From the NCBI RefSeq assembly GCF_003143855.1, contig NZ_QFRK01000005.1, positions 48,897 to 112,896 of the forward strand: a stretch of 64,000 nucleotides of DNA, read 5' to 3'. This stretch comes from Streptomyces sp. NWU339 (GTDB taxonomy: Bacteria; Actinomycetota; Actinomycetes; Streptomycetales; Streptomycetaceae). The notes beneath the pieces are model-generated. The model was not told where the DNA came from and did not search any database. It saw nothing but the letters and a program-made list of their open reading frames with translations. Numbering within the stretch: position 1 is the first letter of the stretch; each line of letters opens with the position of its first letter. Shown here in pieces: positions 8,727-17,021 of this stretch. The translations under genes and the position numbers were made by a program.

Positions 8727-9209
8727 TTGATCACCGCCGCCCTGACCCCCGAGATGGCCGCCCTGGGCATCGCCATAGGTCTGTTCTTCTCACTGCTGTG
8801 CTACCTCACCACCAACCTGTCGCCCGGCGGCATGATCACCCCGGGCTGGCTGGCGCTCACCCTCATCGAGGACCTGCAGCGCGCGGCGATGGTGGTGGGT
8901 GTGACCGCCCTGACCTACGCGGGCACCAAGGTGATGCAGCGACTGGTGATCCTTTACGGCAAGCGGCTGTTCGCCGCGGTGGTGCTGCTGGGCGTGCTGC
9001 TCCAGGCCACCGTGATGATCGTGCTCTCGCTCGAGTTCCCGCTGCTGTACGGCAACCAGACCCTCGGGTTCATCGTGCCCGGTCTGATCGCCTACCAGAT
9101 GGTGCGCCAGCCCAAGGGACCCACTCTGCTGGCCACGGGCACCGTCTCGCTCATGGCCTACATCGTCATCGCCGCCGGCCTGTTGCTCGGCGTCATGCCC
9201 ACTGTCTGA
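8727..9209 (+). CDS. pgsC: PgsC/CapC-like polymer synthase membrane subunit
   Basis: 160-residue integral membrane protein with about five hydrophobic helices, the expected size for PgsC/CapC (~150). The conserved N-terminal part reads GLFFSLLCYLTTNLSPGGMI, followed by PGWLALTL and later LYGNQTLGFIVPGLIA, the pattern of the family. PgsC pairs with PgsB to form the synthase complex in Bacillus. Start TTG at 8727 with CGGAG at 8716-8720. It follows pgsB by 54 bases and precedes the NlpC/P60 gene by 21, so it is in the same operon. Confidence 0.88.
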   Translation: MITAALTPEMAALGIAIGLFFSLLCYLTTNLSPGGMITPGWLALTLIEDLQRAAMVVGVTALTYAGTKVMQRLVILYGKRLFAAVVLLGVLLQATVMIVLSLEFPLLYGNQTLGFIVPGLIAYQMVRQPKGPTLLATGTVSLMAYIVIAAGLLLGVMPTV

Positions 9210-9230
9210 CAACAACCGAGGAGCATTTCG

Positions 9231-10319
9231 ATGGCTGGGAAAGGGAAGAAGAAGACGCGCCACATCGTCCCCGGACTGGTGGTGCTCACGCTCGTCGCGG
9301 GGTCTGGCTACCTGACCGTGGAGCTGCGCAAGCAGGAGGCGCCCGCGGTCACCGAGGTCCGCAACGTCGGTGTCCTGGACGGCAACCGCGGCTCCGGGGG
9401 CGGGTCGGACGACGACAGCAAGGCGACCTGGTCCCGGCTGGAGAACCCGGCGCGCTCGGTGCTGCGCGGTGGCGACGGGCAGATCATGGCGGTCCTCACC
9501 GACGGGTCGCGCACCGCGACGCTGACCGGGAAGGCCCGCACCTTCGAGGAGCCGACCTCGACCAAGTCCAAGGTGTCCACCCGGGACTGGGTGAGGCTGC
9601 TGCCCGAGGAGTGGAAGAAGGGCGCGGAGAAGGAGCAGTGGTTCAAGGACTGGTACGCCGAGAACAAGGACAGCGAGGAGGACGACCTCTTCGCGTTCGC
9701 CTTCCAGTACGTGGCCGGCGCCGCGGACAAGAAGGACGAGCAGGGCACGCTCTACGCCGGTGACGCCGACTTCGGCCCGCTGAACACCACCGGCGCGGAG
9801 GGCGGCGACCTGCGCCTGGAGCAGTCCGACTTCTACGACTTCCTCGGTGTCCAGTACCCCTTTCGGGACGGTGCCGTCGGGACGCCGGAGGCCATGCGGG
9901 CCAGGTCCCTGGACTGCTCCGGCTTCATCCGCATGGTGCTCGGCTACCGCGCCCGCTACCCGCTGATGTCCCTGGACAGTGCCTCCGGCGACGGACTGCC
10001 GCGTACCGCCAACGGCATGGCCCGCTCCAAGCTGGGCGCCGACGTGCTCCCGCTGACCGGGATCTCCGCGGAGGACCGGCCCGCCAACATCGACCAGCTC
10101 CAGCCCGGTGACCTGGTCTTCTTCAAGCTCGACACGCGGACCAAGGAGCGGCTGGACCACGTGGGCATGGTGCTCGGCTACGACACCGAGGGCCACCTGA
10201 TCTTCGTCTCCAGCCGTGAAGAGGTGAACGGCCCGACCATCGGCGACATCGGCGGTGTCTCCCGGCTGGACGGCAACGGGTACTACGCGAAGACGCTGCG
10301 CAGCGCGAAGCGGCTGTGA
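9231..10319 (+). CDS. membrane-anchored NlpC/P60-family hydrolase
   Basis: 362 residues with an N-terminal signal anchor (IVPGLVVLTLVAGSGYLTV after a Lys-rich start) and an extracytoplasmic NlpC/P60 domain. The catalytic Cys229 lies in SLDCSGFIRMVLGYR, and the His is in RLDHVGMVLGYD near residue 308; PGDLVFFK precedes it as in the family. NlpC/P60 enzymes cut gamma-D-glutamyl bonds in peptidoglycan, and Bacillus PgdS, which cleaves poly-gamma-glutamate, has the same fold. Position as last gene of the Pgs-like operon makes polymer trimming or wall attachment a reasonable inference. ATG 9231 with GAGGAG at 9218-9223. Confidence 0.86.
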   Translation: MAGKGKKKTRHIVPGLVVLTLVAGSGYLTVELRKQEAPAVTEVRNVGVLDGNRGSGGGSDDDSKATWSRLENPARSVLRGGDGQIMAVLTDGSRTATLTGKARTFEEPTSTKSKVSTRDWVRLLPEEWKKGAEKEQWFKDWYAENKDSEEDDLFAFAFQYVAGAADKKDEQGTLYAGDADFGPLNTTGAEGGDLRLEQSDFYDFLGVQYPFRDGAVGTPEAMRARSLDCSGFIRMVLGYRARYPLMSLDSASGDGLPRTANGMARSKLGADVLPLTGISAEDRPANIDQLQPGDLVFFKLDTRTKERLDHVGMVLGYDTEGHLIFVSSREEVNGPTIGDIGGVSRLDGNGYYAKTLRSAKRL

Positions 10320-10351
10320 GACGGCGGTGAGGCAGCCGTGAGGCGGGGGGT

Positions 10352-10383
10352 GCGGGGCCGGTCGGAGACGCGGTCGGCCCCGC
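10352..10383 (+). terminator. hairpin after the Pgs-like operon
   Basis: 9-bp stem GCGGGGCCG (10352-10360) with CGGCCCCGC (10375-10383), 14-base loop, no T-run. Placed 33 bases after the NlpC/P60 stop. Confidence 0.55.
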
Positions 10384-10458
10384 GGGCGGTCGTCGCCGTC
10401 GAGGGCCCGCCCGGCGGATCAGGTCGCAGGAAATCGACGGCGCCTCATCGGCGCGGGT

Positions 10459-10535
10459 GAGCGAAGCCGAGAGTGGGGGAGTCGGCGAGTGCCGACGACG
10501 CCGCTGGGGGTCCCCCTGCTGGAAGAGCTTGGGGG
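10459..10535. repeat. Streptomyces REP-like intergenic repeats
   Basis: Two motifs that I remember as widespread in Streptomyces intergenic DNA: GAGCGAAGCCGAGAGTGGGG beginning at 10459, and GGGGGTCCCCC (10506-10516) followed by GGAAGAGCTTGGGGGAG up to about 10535. The second part can fold on itself. The gap 10320-10593 holds these and the terminator, and no gene is seen. Confidence 0.5.
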
Positions 10536-10593
10536 AGGGCGTGCCGGCCCCCGCGTCTGCGGCGTGATCGGCCGGACAGGCCCCGGGGCGTCG

Positions 10594-11478
10594 TCACTCG
10601 TTCGCGGCGGCTGATGCCTGGGCCTCGCCGCGGCGGCGGATCTGGCGGAAGGTGAACTCGGCGAGATCGTTGCCGGTGGTGAAGACGGCCTTGTCCTGCT
10701 CCGTCACGTCCTTGGCGGAGGTGAAACCGGACAGGGTGAAGTAGGCGTAGCGGCCGTAGGAGTTGGTGGTCGAGCGGCAGACCGCGCCGTCGCAGAACTC
10801 CTTGACGCCGCCGCCCGCGAGGGACTTGATGATGCTCCTCGTGTCGGCCTGCTGCTTGGCCTTGGCGGCCTGGGCCTCGGTGTCGAAGACGGCCACGCCC
10901 ACCGTCACCGCGACGTCGTCCTTGGTATAGGTGACCCGGAGCAGGCGACTGCAGCCGTTGTCGGTGAGGACCTTGGGCAGTGTGGCCTTCGCGGCCGAGG
11001 CGCAGTCGCGGGTGTCGGCCGTCGGGCCCTTCTTGTACACCGTCTCGCCCATGGTGAGCTGCGTGCCCGGGAAGAGGACGTCCGGGGCCAGCGGCGCCCG
11101 GTCCTTCTTCACGTTGGAGATGAAGTCCTTCGGGTCCAGCGGCGGCGGGGCGCTCGTCGGGGCGAACGACGGGACCGCGCCGGTCGGGCTCGGCAGGTCG
11201 GCGGTCGCCGGCACCTGGGAGGACGGCCCGCCCGCGGCCTGGTTGCTGCCGTTCGCCGAGACGACGGCCACCGCCACGGCCGTGCCTATCGCGACGGTGG
11301 CGATCGCGCCGCCGCCGATGAACAGCAGCCGGCGCCGCTTGTGACGTGTCTCGGACGCCTCGGCCAGTGCGGCCCAGTCGGGTGACTGGCTGTTGCCGCC
11401 CCCGCTGTTCCAGGGCTGCTGAGACTGCGGTTTCCAGGGATCCCACTGCGAAGGAGGTCCCCCCTGCCCATAACTCAT
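10594..11478 (-). CDS. single-pass membrane protein, unknown function
   Basis: 294 residues from ATG 11478. The N-terminus is cytoplasmic and Gly/Gln/Pro-rich (MSYGQGGPPSQWDPW), followed by a basic stretch HKRRRLLFIGG, one TM segment (GAIATVAIGTAVAVAVVSA, ~50-70), a Pro/Ser linker, and an extracellular domain of ~190 residues with Cys residues in DTRDCASAAKA, DNGCSRLL, EFCDGAVCR. Four Cys suggest two disulphides. I do not recognise the domain. ATG 11487, three codons upstream, is an equal alternative start; neither has a strong ribosome-binding site. Divergent from rplM across a 437-base gap. Confidence 0.8.
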   Translation of the reverse strand: MSYGQGGPPSQWDPWKPQSQQPWNSGGGNSQSPDWAALAEASETRHKRRRLLFIGGGAIATVAIGTAVAVAVVSANGSNQAAGGPSSQVPATADLPSPTGAVPSFAPTSAPPPLDPKDFISNVKKDRAPLAPDVLFPGTQLTMGETVYKKGPTADTRDCASAAKATLPKVLTDNGCSRLLRVTYTKDDVAVTVGVAVFDTEAQAAKAKQQADTRSIIKSLAGGGVKEFCDGAVCRSTTNSYGRYAYFTLSGFTSAKDVTEQDKAVFTTGNDLAEFTFRQIRRRGEAQASAAANE

Positions 11479-11915
11479 GGGGCGCATCTTAGACGGGGCG
11501 CGGGGTGTGCCGGACCGCCCCAACCCCGCGCGCGGGTCCTGGCGTTGCCGCCCTGGCGACGAGCAAAAGCGACATCTCCGGGTGGTTGGTGCGACCCGTG
11601 GACCGTGGCGTGGACGACGCCGTCGTCGTGGAGGCGGGCGGGAGGGGGATGGGCGGCGGCGGACGGCTGTAGAGTCGGTGTGGCCCACGCCCGGCGGACT
11701 CGTTTTGACCCGTCCGGCCGAGGGCGGGTATTCTGCATGTTTGTTATGTGTATTGGCTTGCTCATTCTCACGTGAGGGGCCCTTACACCGGTCCACCGGG
11801 CCGATGACCAGCGACCAGCACGCGGTTTGCGTCACCGCGGTGCGGTCAGGGCTGTCGTGATCGTCTTCGGTGACCATGTCAGGACCACTCACTGAAGAAG
11901 CGAAGGCTACGAACC
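11479..11915. other. intergenic region upstream of rplM
   Basis: 437 bases between divergent genes. It contains the rplM promoter at 11705-11734 and leaves a ~175-base leader before the rplM GTG. Short open frames here have no coding character. A structured ribosomal-protein leader is possible, but I cannot identify one by eye. Confidence 0.6.
11705..11734 (+). promoter_or_regulatory. HrdB-type promoter for rplM-rpsI
   Basis: TTGACC (11705-11710), 18-base spacer, TATTCT (11729-11734), close to the vegetative consensus. Predicted start near 11741, leaving a long leader before rplM. Confidence 0.6.
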
Positions 11916-12359
11916 GTGCGTACGTACAGCCCCAAGCCCGGCGATGTGACGCGCCAGTGGCACGTCATCGACGCTCAGGACATCGTCCTGGGTCGTCTGG
12001 CCTCCACTGCGGCCTCCATCCTGCGCGGCAAGCACAAGCCGATCTACGCCCCTCACGTCGACACCGGTGACTTCGTCATCATCATCAACGCCGACAAGGT
12101 GCACCTCTCCGGCAACAAGCGGACCCAGAAGATGGCGTACCGCCACTCGGGCTACCCGGGCGGTCTGCGCTCCGTCCGCTACGACGAGCTGCTGGAGAAG
12201 AACCCCGAGAAGGCCATCGAGAAGGCCGTCAAGGGCATGCTCCCCAAGAACACCCTGGGCCGTCAGATGCTCTCGAAGCTGAAGGTCTACGCGGGCGACC
12301 AGCACCCGCACGCTGCCCAGCAGCCGGTGCCGTTCGAGATCACCCAGGTCGCGCAGTAA
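11916..12359 (+). CDS. rplM: 50S ribosomal protein L13
   Basis: 147-residue L13, an early-assembly large-subunit protein. Family blocks: [16 protein letters not shown] near residue 16, [25 protein letters not shown]-like [17 protein letters not shown] near 66, and [20 protein letters not shown] near 108. GTG start at 11916 gives [11 protein letters not shown], the usual actinobacterial N-terminus. rpsI follows 42 bases on, the universal rplM-rpsI pair. A long leader and a vegetative-type promoter precede it. Confidence 0.98.
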   Translation: MRTYSPKPGDVTRQWHVIDAQDIVLGRLASTAASILRGKHKPIYAPHVDTGDFVIIINADKVHLSGNKRTQKMAYRHSGYPGGLRSVRYDELLEKNPEKAIEKAVKGMLPKNTLGRQMLSKLKVYAGDQHPHAAQQPVPFEITQVAQ

Positions 12360-12401
12360 GTCCGGCCACCCCCTAAGACTGAACAGAATCTGAGGAGCAT
12401 C

Positions 12402-12914
12402 GTGGCCGAGACCACTGCCGAGCAGCCGCTCGAAGAGATCGACATCGACAGCTACACCACCGAGTCCGAGGTGCCCGTCGAGGGCGAGTACACCTCGGAG
12501 TCCATGGCCTCCCGCTTCGGCGAGCCGCAGCCGGCCGCCGGCCTGGGCCGTCGCAAGAACGCCATCGCCCGCGTCCGGATCATCCCGGGCTCCGGCAAGT
12601 GGAAGATCAACGGTCGCACCCTCGAGGACTACTTCCCGAACAAGGTGCACCAGCAGGAAGTCAACGAGCCCTTCAAGGTGCTCGAGCTCGAGGGTCGCTA
12701 CGACATCGTCGCCCGCATCGCGGGTGGCGGCGTCTCCGGTCAGGCCGGTGCGCTCCGTCTCGGTGTCGCCCGTGCGCTGAACGAGGCGGACGTCGACAAC
12801 AACCGCGGCGCGCTCAAGAAGGCCGGCTTCCTGCGCCGCGACGACCGCGCGGTCGAGCGGAAGAAGGCCGGTCTGAAGAAGGCCCGCAAGGCCCCGCAGT
12901 ACAGCAAGCGCTGA
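12402..12914 (+). CDS. rpsI: 30S ribosomal protein S9
   Basis: 170-residue S9 of the small subunit; its C-terminal tail reaches the P-site tRNA. Core from [20 protein letters not shown] (near residue 48) to the invariant C-terminus [17 protein letters not shown]. The N-terminal ~45 residues form an acidic extension ([17 protein letters not shown]) typical of actinobacteria. GTG at 12402 with GAGGA just upstream. Cotranscribed with rplM and closed by a strong terminator at 12941. Confidence 0.98.
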   Translation: MAETTAEQPLEEIDIDSYTTESEVPVEGEYTSESMASRFGEPQPAAGLGRRKNAIARVRIIPGSGKWKINGRTLEDYFPNKVHQQEVNEPFKVLELEGRYDIVARIAGGGVSGQAGALRLGVARALNEADVDNNRGALKKAGFLRRDDRAVERKKAGLKKARKAPQYSKR

Positions 12915-12940
12915 TTGCAGCTGCCCCTGCATGTACTCCG

Positions 12941-12985
12941 AACGCCCCGGCGGCACGCCACAGTGCCGCCGGGGCGTTCGTTTTC
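12941..12985 (+). terminator. strong intrinsic terminator after rpsI
   Basis: 16-bp perfect stem AACGCCCCGGCGGCAC (12941-12956) with GTGCCGCCGGGGCGTT (12963-12978), 6-base loop, followed by CGTTTTC. Confidence 0.92.
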
Positions 12986-13312
12986 TCACTGCGACGGGCG
13001 TATAACGACACGAGGCGCTCGAAGGCTAATGTGATCGGATGGTCGAGTAGCGCTTGTCTTGGACCGCAGGTGCGGGAGCCGCCAGGGCAGCGCAACCGCC
13101 GAAGACCTCTGACACCTCGCACACCGCACCGGTGGCGCAACCGTCGAACGCGCCGACCGGTCAAACCCCTCGGTACAGCTCACAACGCCTCGGCCGACAC
13201 CACGGCACCGTTTCCGGCACCGCCCCCGGTTCCGCCTTCGGTACCTCTTTCGACATGGCCGTCGACATGGTTTCGACACGGCTTCGATACTGACGCTTCC
13301 TCAGGAGGACAA
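12986..13312. other. rpsI-glmM intergenic region
   Basis: About 330 bases with no gene. Just upstream of glmM are three imperfect 11-base direct repeats: TTTCGACATGG (13248), CGTCGACATGG (13260) and TTTCGACACGG (13271). The AGGAGG of glmM is at 13303-13308. The repeats could be a regulator site or simple slippage. Confidence 0.5.
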
Positions 13313-14671
13313 GTGGGACGACTCTTCGGCACGGACGGTGTGCGCGGTGTCGCCAACGCGGACCTGACCGCCGAGATGGCGCTGGGTCTCTCCGTGGCCG
13401 CCGCGCACGTACTGGCCGAGGCGGGCACGTTCGAAGGGCACCGGCCGACCGCCGTGGTCGGACGCGACCCGCGGGCGTCCGGTGAGTTCCTGGAGGCCGC
13501 CATGGTCGCCGGGCTGGCCAGCGCCGGCGTGGACGTCCTGCGGGTCGGCGTGCTGCCGACGCCCGCCGTGGCGCACCTCACCGCAGCGCTCGGCGCGGAC
13601 CTCGGTGTGATGCTGTCCGCGAGCCACAACGCGATGCCCGACAACGGCATCAAGTTCTTCGCGCGCGGCGGCCACAAGCTCGCCGACGAGCTGGAGGACC
13701 GGATCGAATCCGTGTACGAGGAGCACCGCACCGGCGCCCCCTGGGATCGCCCGACCGGAGCCGGTGTGGGCCGTGTGCGGGACTACGAGGAGGGGCTCGA
13801 CACCTACGTCTCCCATCTCGTCGGCGTCCTGCCGAACCGGTTGGACGGTCTGCGCATCGTCCTCGACGAGGCGCACGGCGCCGCCTCCCGGGTCTCGCCG
13901 GAGGCGTTCGCGAGGGCCGGGGCCGAGGTCATCACCATCGGTGCCCAGCCGGACGGGCTGAACATCAACGACGGCTGCGGTTCCACCCACCTGGACCGGC
14001 TGAAGGTCGCGGTCGTCGAGCACGGGGCCGATCTCGGCATCGCGCACGACGGCGACGCCGACCGGTGCCTGGCCGTCGACCACACCGGTGCCGAGGTGGA
14101 CGGCGACCAGATCCTCGCCGTGCTCGCCCTGGCGATGCGGGAGCGCTCCGCACTGCGCTCGGACACCGTCGTCGCGACCGTGATGTCCAACCTCGGCTTC
14201 AAGCTCGCCATGGAACGCGAAGGCATCCACTTCGTCCAGACCGCGGTCGGCGACCGGTACGTCCTGGAGCAGATGAAGGAGAAGGGCTACGCCCTCGGCG
14301 GCGAGCAGTCCGGCCACGTCATCGTCCTCGACCACGCGACCACGGGCGACGGCACGCTCACCGGTCTGCTGCTGGCGGCGCGCGTCGCCGAGACCGGGCG
14401 TTCGCTGCGCGAGCTGGCCTCGGTGATGGAGCGGCTGCCGCAGGTGCTCATCAACGTGCCGGACGTGGACAGGTCCCGGGTGAAGACGTCCGCGGAGCTC
14501 TCCGCGGCCGTGACGGAGGCCGAGCGCGAGCTGGGCGAGACCGGCCGCGTACTGCTCCGCCCCTCGGGCACCGAACCGCTGGTCCGCGTGATGGTGGAGG
14601 CCGCCGACATCGACCAGGCCCGCACGGTCGCGGGACGCCTGGCGGACGTGGTGAAGTCGGAGCTGGGTTAG
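13313..14671 (+). CDS. glmM: phosphoglucosamine mutase GlmM
   Basis: Converts glucosamine-6-phosphate to glucosamine-1-phosphate on the route to UDP-GlcNAc, feeding peptidoglycan. 452 residues from GTG 13313 ([15 protein letters not shown]), with AGGAGG at 13303-13308 deciding the start. The phosphoserine loop is [19 protein letters not shown] (Ser104 is the catalytic phosphoserine), the Mg site is DGDADRC near residue 245, the sugar-binding loop is GGEQSGHVI, and the phosphate-binding loop is [12 protein letters not shown]. glmS, the preceding enzyme, lies downstream at 17022. Converges on coaA with a shared hairpin between. Confidence 0.98.
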   Translation: MGRLFGTDGVRGVANADLTAEMALGLSVAAAHVLAEAGTFEGHRPTAVVGRDPRASGEFLEAAMVAGLASAGVDVLRVGVLPTPAVAHLTAALGADLGVMLSASHNAMPDNGIKFFARGGHKLADELEDRIESVYEEHRTGAPWDRPTGAGVGRVRDYEEGLDTYVSHLVGVLPNRLDGLRIVLDEAHGAASRVSPEAFARAGAEVITIGAQPDGLNINDGCGSTHLDRLKVAVVEHGADLGIAHDGDADRCLAVDHTGAEVDGDQILAVLALAMRERSALRSDTVVATVMSNLGFKLAMEREGIHFVQTAVGDRYVLEQMKEKGYALGGEQSGHVIVLDHATTGDGTLTGLLLAARVAETGRSLRELASVMERLPQVLINVPDVDRSRVKTSAELSAAVTEAERELGETGRVLLRPSGTEPLVRVMVEAADIDQARTVAGRLADVVKSELG

Positions 14672-14721
14672 GCCCCGGGCCGGGACGCGGGGATTTCGTG
14701 CAGGTGTAGGTGTTCGTGCCG

Positions 14722-14749
14722 GCTGGTCCAGAAGCGTTTCTGGGCCAGC
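14722..14749. terminator. bidirectional hairpin between glmM and coaA
   Basis: 12-bp stem GCTGGTCCAGAA (14722-14733) with TTCTGGGCCAGC (14738-14749), one wobble, GCGT loop. It sits between the ends of two convergent genes. Confidence 0.75.
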
Positions 14750-14765
14750 AGGGTCAGTGCGGCCG

Positions 14766-15755
14766 TCACAGCTTGCGCAGCCGGAGACGCTGGACCTTGT
14801 GGTCCGGGCCCTTGCGGACGACGAGGGTGGCGCGGCCGCGGGTGGGGGCGATGTTCTCCACCAGGTTGGGCTTGTTGATGGTGCGCCACATCGTTCCGGC
14901 GTACTCGAGTGCCTCCGCCTCCGAGACCTGCGTGTACTTGCGGAAGTACGAGGACGGGTCCTGGAAGGCGGTCGCGCGCAGCTTGCGGAAGCGGTTGAGG
15001 TACCAGCGTTCGATGTCCTCGGTGCGGGCGTCCACGTACACGCTGAAGTCGAAGTAGTCGGCGAGACCGACGCGCGTACGGCCGTCCTTGCCGGGCAGCG
15101 CCGGCTGCAGGACGTTCAGTCCCTCGACGATCAGGATGTCCGGGCGGCGCACGGTGAGCAGTTCGCCGGGGACGATGTCGTAGATGAGGTGGGAGTAGAC
15201 CGGGGCCGTCACCTCGTCCTTGCCGGCCTTGACGTCGGCGACGAAACGGGTGAGCGCGCGGCGGTCGAACGACTCGGGGAAGCCTTTGCGCGACATCAGG
15301 CCGCGTGCCTGGAGCTCCTTGGTGGGCAGCAGGAACCCGTCCGTGGTCACCAGCTCGACGCGCGGGTGCTCGGGCCAGCGGGACAGCAGGGCCTGGAGCA
15401 GACGGGAGACGGTGGACTTGCCGACGGCGACGGAACCGGCGACCCCTATGACGAAGGGAGTGCCGGACTGGGAGCCCTGTTCGCCGAGGAAGGTGTTCAG
15501 CGCGCCGCGGAGTCCGTCGGTGGCACCGACGTAGAGATTGAGCAGCCGGGACAGCGGGAGGTAGACGTCCCGCACCTCGTCGAGGTCGATGACGTCACCG
15601 AGACCGCGCAGCTGTTCCACCTCGTCGGCGGAGAGCGGCAGCGGCGTCTTGTGGCGCAGGGCGCTCCACTCGGCACGGGTGAGGTCGAGGTAGGGAGTCG
15701 CCTCCGGCCGCTGCCGGTGGGCGCTCCGGGACGTCGAGGAGGCCGGTGAGATCAC
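14766..15755 (-). CDS. coaA: type I pantothenate kinase CoaA
   Basis: Phosphorylates pantothenate, the first step of coenzyme A synthesis. 329 residues; P-loop [20 protein letters not shown] near residue 100, then [41 protein letters not shown] and the fold-specific [19 protein letters not shown]; it ends at LRLRKL. Start GTG 15755 has no convincing ribosome-binding site, and the N-terminal ~20 residues are poorly conserved in the family, so the true start may be slightly different. Convergent with glmM. Confidence 0.95.
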   Translation of the reverse strand: MISPASSTSRSAHRQRPEATPYLDLTRAEWSALRHKTPLPLSADEVEQLRGLGDVIDLDEVRDVYLPLSRLLNLYVGATDGLRGALNTFLGEQGSQSGTPFVIGVAGSVAVGKSTVSRLLQALLSRWPEHPRVELVTTDGFLLPTKELQARGLMSRKGFPESFDRRALTRFVADVKAGKDEVTAPVYSHLIYDIVPGELLTVRRPDILIVEGLNVLQPALPGKDGRTRVGLADYFDFSVYVDARTEDIERWYLNRFRKLRATAFQDPSSYFRKYTQVSEAEALEYAGTMWRTINKPNLVENIAPTRGRATLVVRKGPDHKVQRLRLRKL

Positions 15756-16111
15756 GGTCCATTGTTAACGGAGTTTGAACGAGGTGGTGCGTGGGCTGTG
15801 TCACGCGGTGAGCGGTAGCGGGGGAAACCGAGGGGGGCTGTGAGAAGTCGCGCGTCCCGTGTCCGGCCTTTCTTCGCCCCGGGTGCGGCGTTTCGTGGCG
15901 ACTCGGGCCGCTGTCGGGTCCACAGCCACAGCCGGGGGCGCCGTGTGAAGCGCGCCAGGTCCGGAACGGCGGACGCACGAGGGGTGATCACGTGACTGTC
16001 ACGGTTCCCCTACGAGTGATCTCCCGATGATCATTTGGGAAGGGGCTGTGTCTATATTTCGTGCACCCTGCCGCGAACTCCTCCGCGCCTTCGAAGAAAG
16101 AGTCTTCCCCC
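15756..16111. other. intergenic region upstream of coaA and a lipoprotein gene
   Basis: 356 bases between divergent starts. Open frames lack coding character. An AT-rich patch with TATATT (16053-16058) could be a -10 for the downstream lipoprotein, but I see no matching -35. Confidence 0.4.
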
Positions 16112-16903
16112 ATGAGAACCACCGCCGTCCGCCGCTCCGCTCTCGCCGCCTCCGCCGCCGCACTCGCCCTGCTCGTCACCGCCTGCGGCGGCTCCGCCGA
16201 CAGCGGCAGTGGCAAGGGCGACGGGGGCAAGGCCGACTCCTCAGCCTCCGCCTCCGCCGCGCCCGCGGCCAAGGCGCTGACCGCGGCCGAACTGGAGAAG
16301 GCCGCGCTGGTCCAGGCCGACGTGAAGGACGGCAAGGTGGTCACGAAGGTGCCCGCGACGGACGACCTGAGCGCCGACAAGGTCAAGGCGGATGACGAGG
16401 CGTGCCAGCCCCTCGCCCACCTGCAGGTCGCGGTCCCGGTCGGCTCGCCCGCCGCCACCGTCAAGCGGTCCTGGACCGGTGAGGCGAAGAAGCCCGCCGA
16501 GGACGCGAGCCCGCAGGAGGCCCTGCTCGCCGGTCTTGCCGTGGACAAGGTCTTCGTCACGCTCGCCTCCTACGAGGACGGCGGTGCCGAGCAGGTCCTC
16601 AAGGACGTCGACGCCGCTGTCGCGAAGTGCGCCGGGGGCTTCACCGCCACCGCCGGCGGCGAGAAGCTCGAGTTCCTGAAGGCCGCCAAGGCCGAGGGGC
16701 CGAAGGGTGCCGACGAGTCCGTCGAGATCACCCTGACGATGGCCGCCGAGGAGGACGTCGAGGCGCCCGTCAAGATCGTCGTCGCGCGCACCGGCGCCAC
16801 CGTCGCCGGCTTCTCGGCGATCAACTTCGGTGCGATTGCCGCCGGCGAGGAAGCCCCCTTCCCGGCGCAGATCTCCGACGCCCAGCTCGCCAAGCTCGGC
16901 TGA
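16112..16903 (+). CDS. secreted lipoprotein, unknown function
   Basis: 263 residues from ATG 16112 (MRTTAVRRSALAAS), with an AGAAAGAG purine stretch ~10 bases before. Signal peptide and lipobox LVTAC put the lipid Cys at residue 25. A Ser/Gly/Ala-rich linker follows, then a domain with two Cys (DDEACQPLAHL and AVAKCAGGFTAT) that may pair. The end is hydrophobic-alternating beta-like sequence (VKIVVARTGATVAGFSAINFG). I do not recognise the fold with confidence; it resembles the many Streptomyces surface lipoproteins with a single extracellular domain. A strong terminator follows at 16919. Confidence 0.82.
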   Translation: MRTTAVRRSALAASAAALALLVTACGGSADSGSGKGDGGKADSSASASAAPAAKALTAAELEKAALVQADVKDGKVVTKVPATDDLSADKVKADDEACQPLAHLQVAVPVGSPAATVKRSWTGEAKKPAEDASPQEALLAGLAVDKVFVTLASYEDGGAEQVLKDVDAAVAKCAGGFTATAGGEKLEFLKAAKAEGPKGADESVEITLTMAAEEDVEAPVKIVVARTGATVAGFSAINFGAIAAGEEAPFPAQISDAQLAKLG

Positions 16904-16918
16904 CCTCCGGCCGCCGTG

Positions 16919-16963
16919 ATTCCCACCGGTGCCCGGACGGCATCCGCGCACCGGTGGGAATTT
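16919..16963 (+). terminator. intrinsic terminator after lipoprotein gene
   Basis: 14-bp perfect stem ATTCCCACCGGTGC (16919-16932) with GCACCGGTGGGAAT (16948-16961), 15-base loop, then TT. Confidence 0.85.
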
Positions 16964-17021
16964 CCGATGTCGGGCACGCGGCGGCCGTTCTCCGAACCTG
17001 ACGGGTCATAAGCTGCCGGGC

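Noticed and set aside
14668..14889. Short minus-strand ORF (73 codons) at the glmM/coaA junction
   Set aside because: It spans the bidirectional hairpin and overlaps the coaA end in another frame; no coding signature.
15781..15850. Possible riboswitch between coaA and the lipoprotein gene
   Set aside because: GC-rich sequence with some purine motifs but no match to the c-di-AMP or other riboswitch cores I know.
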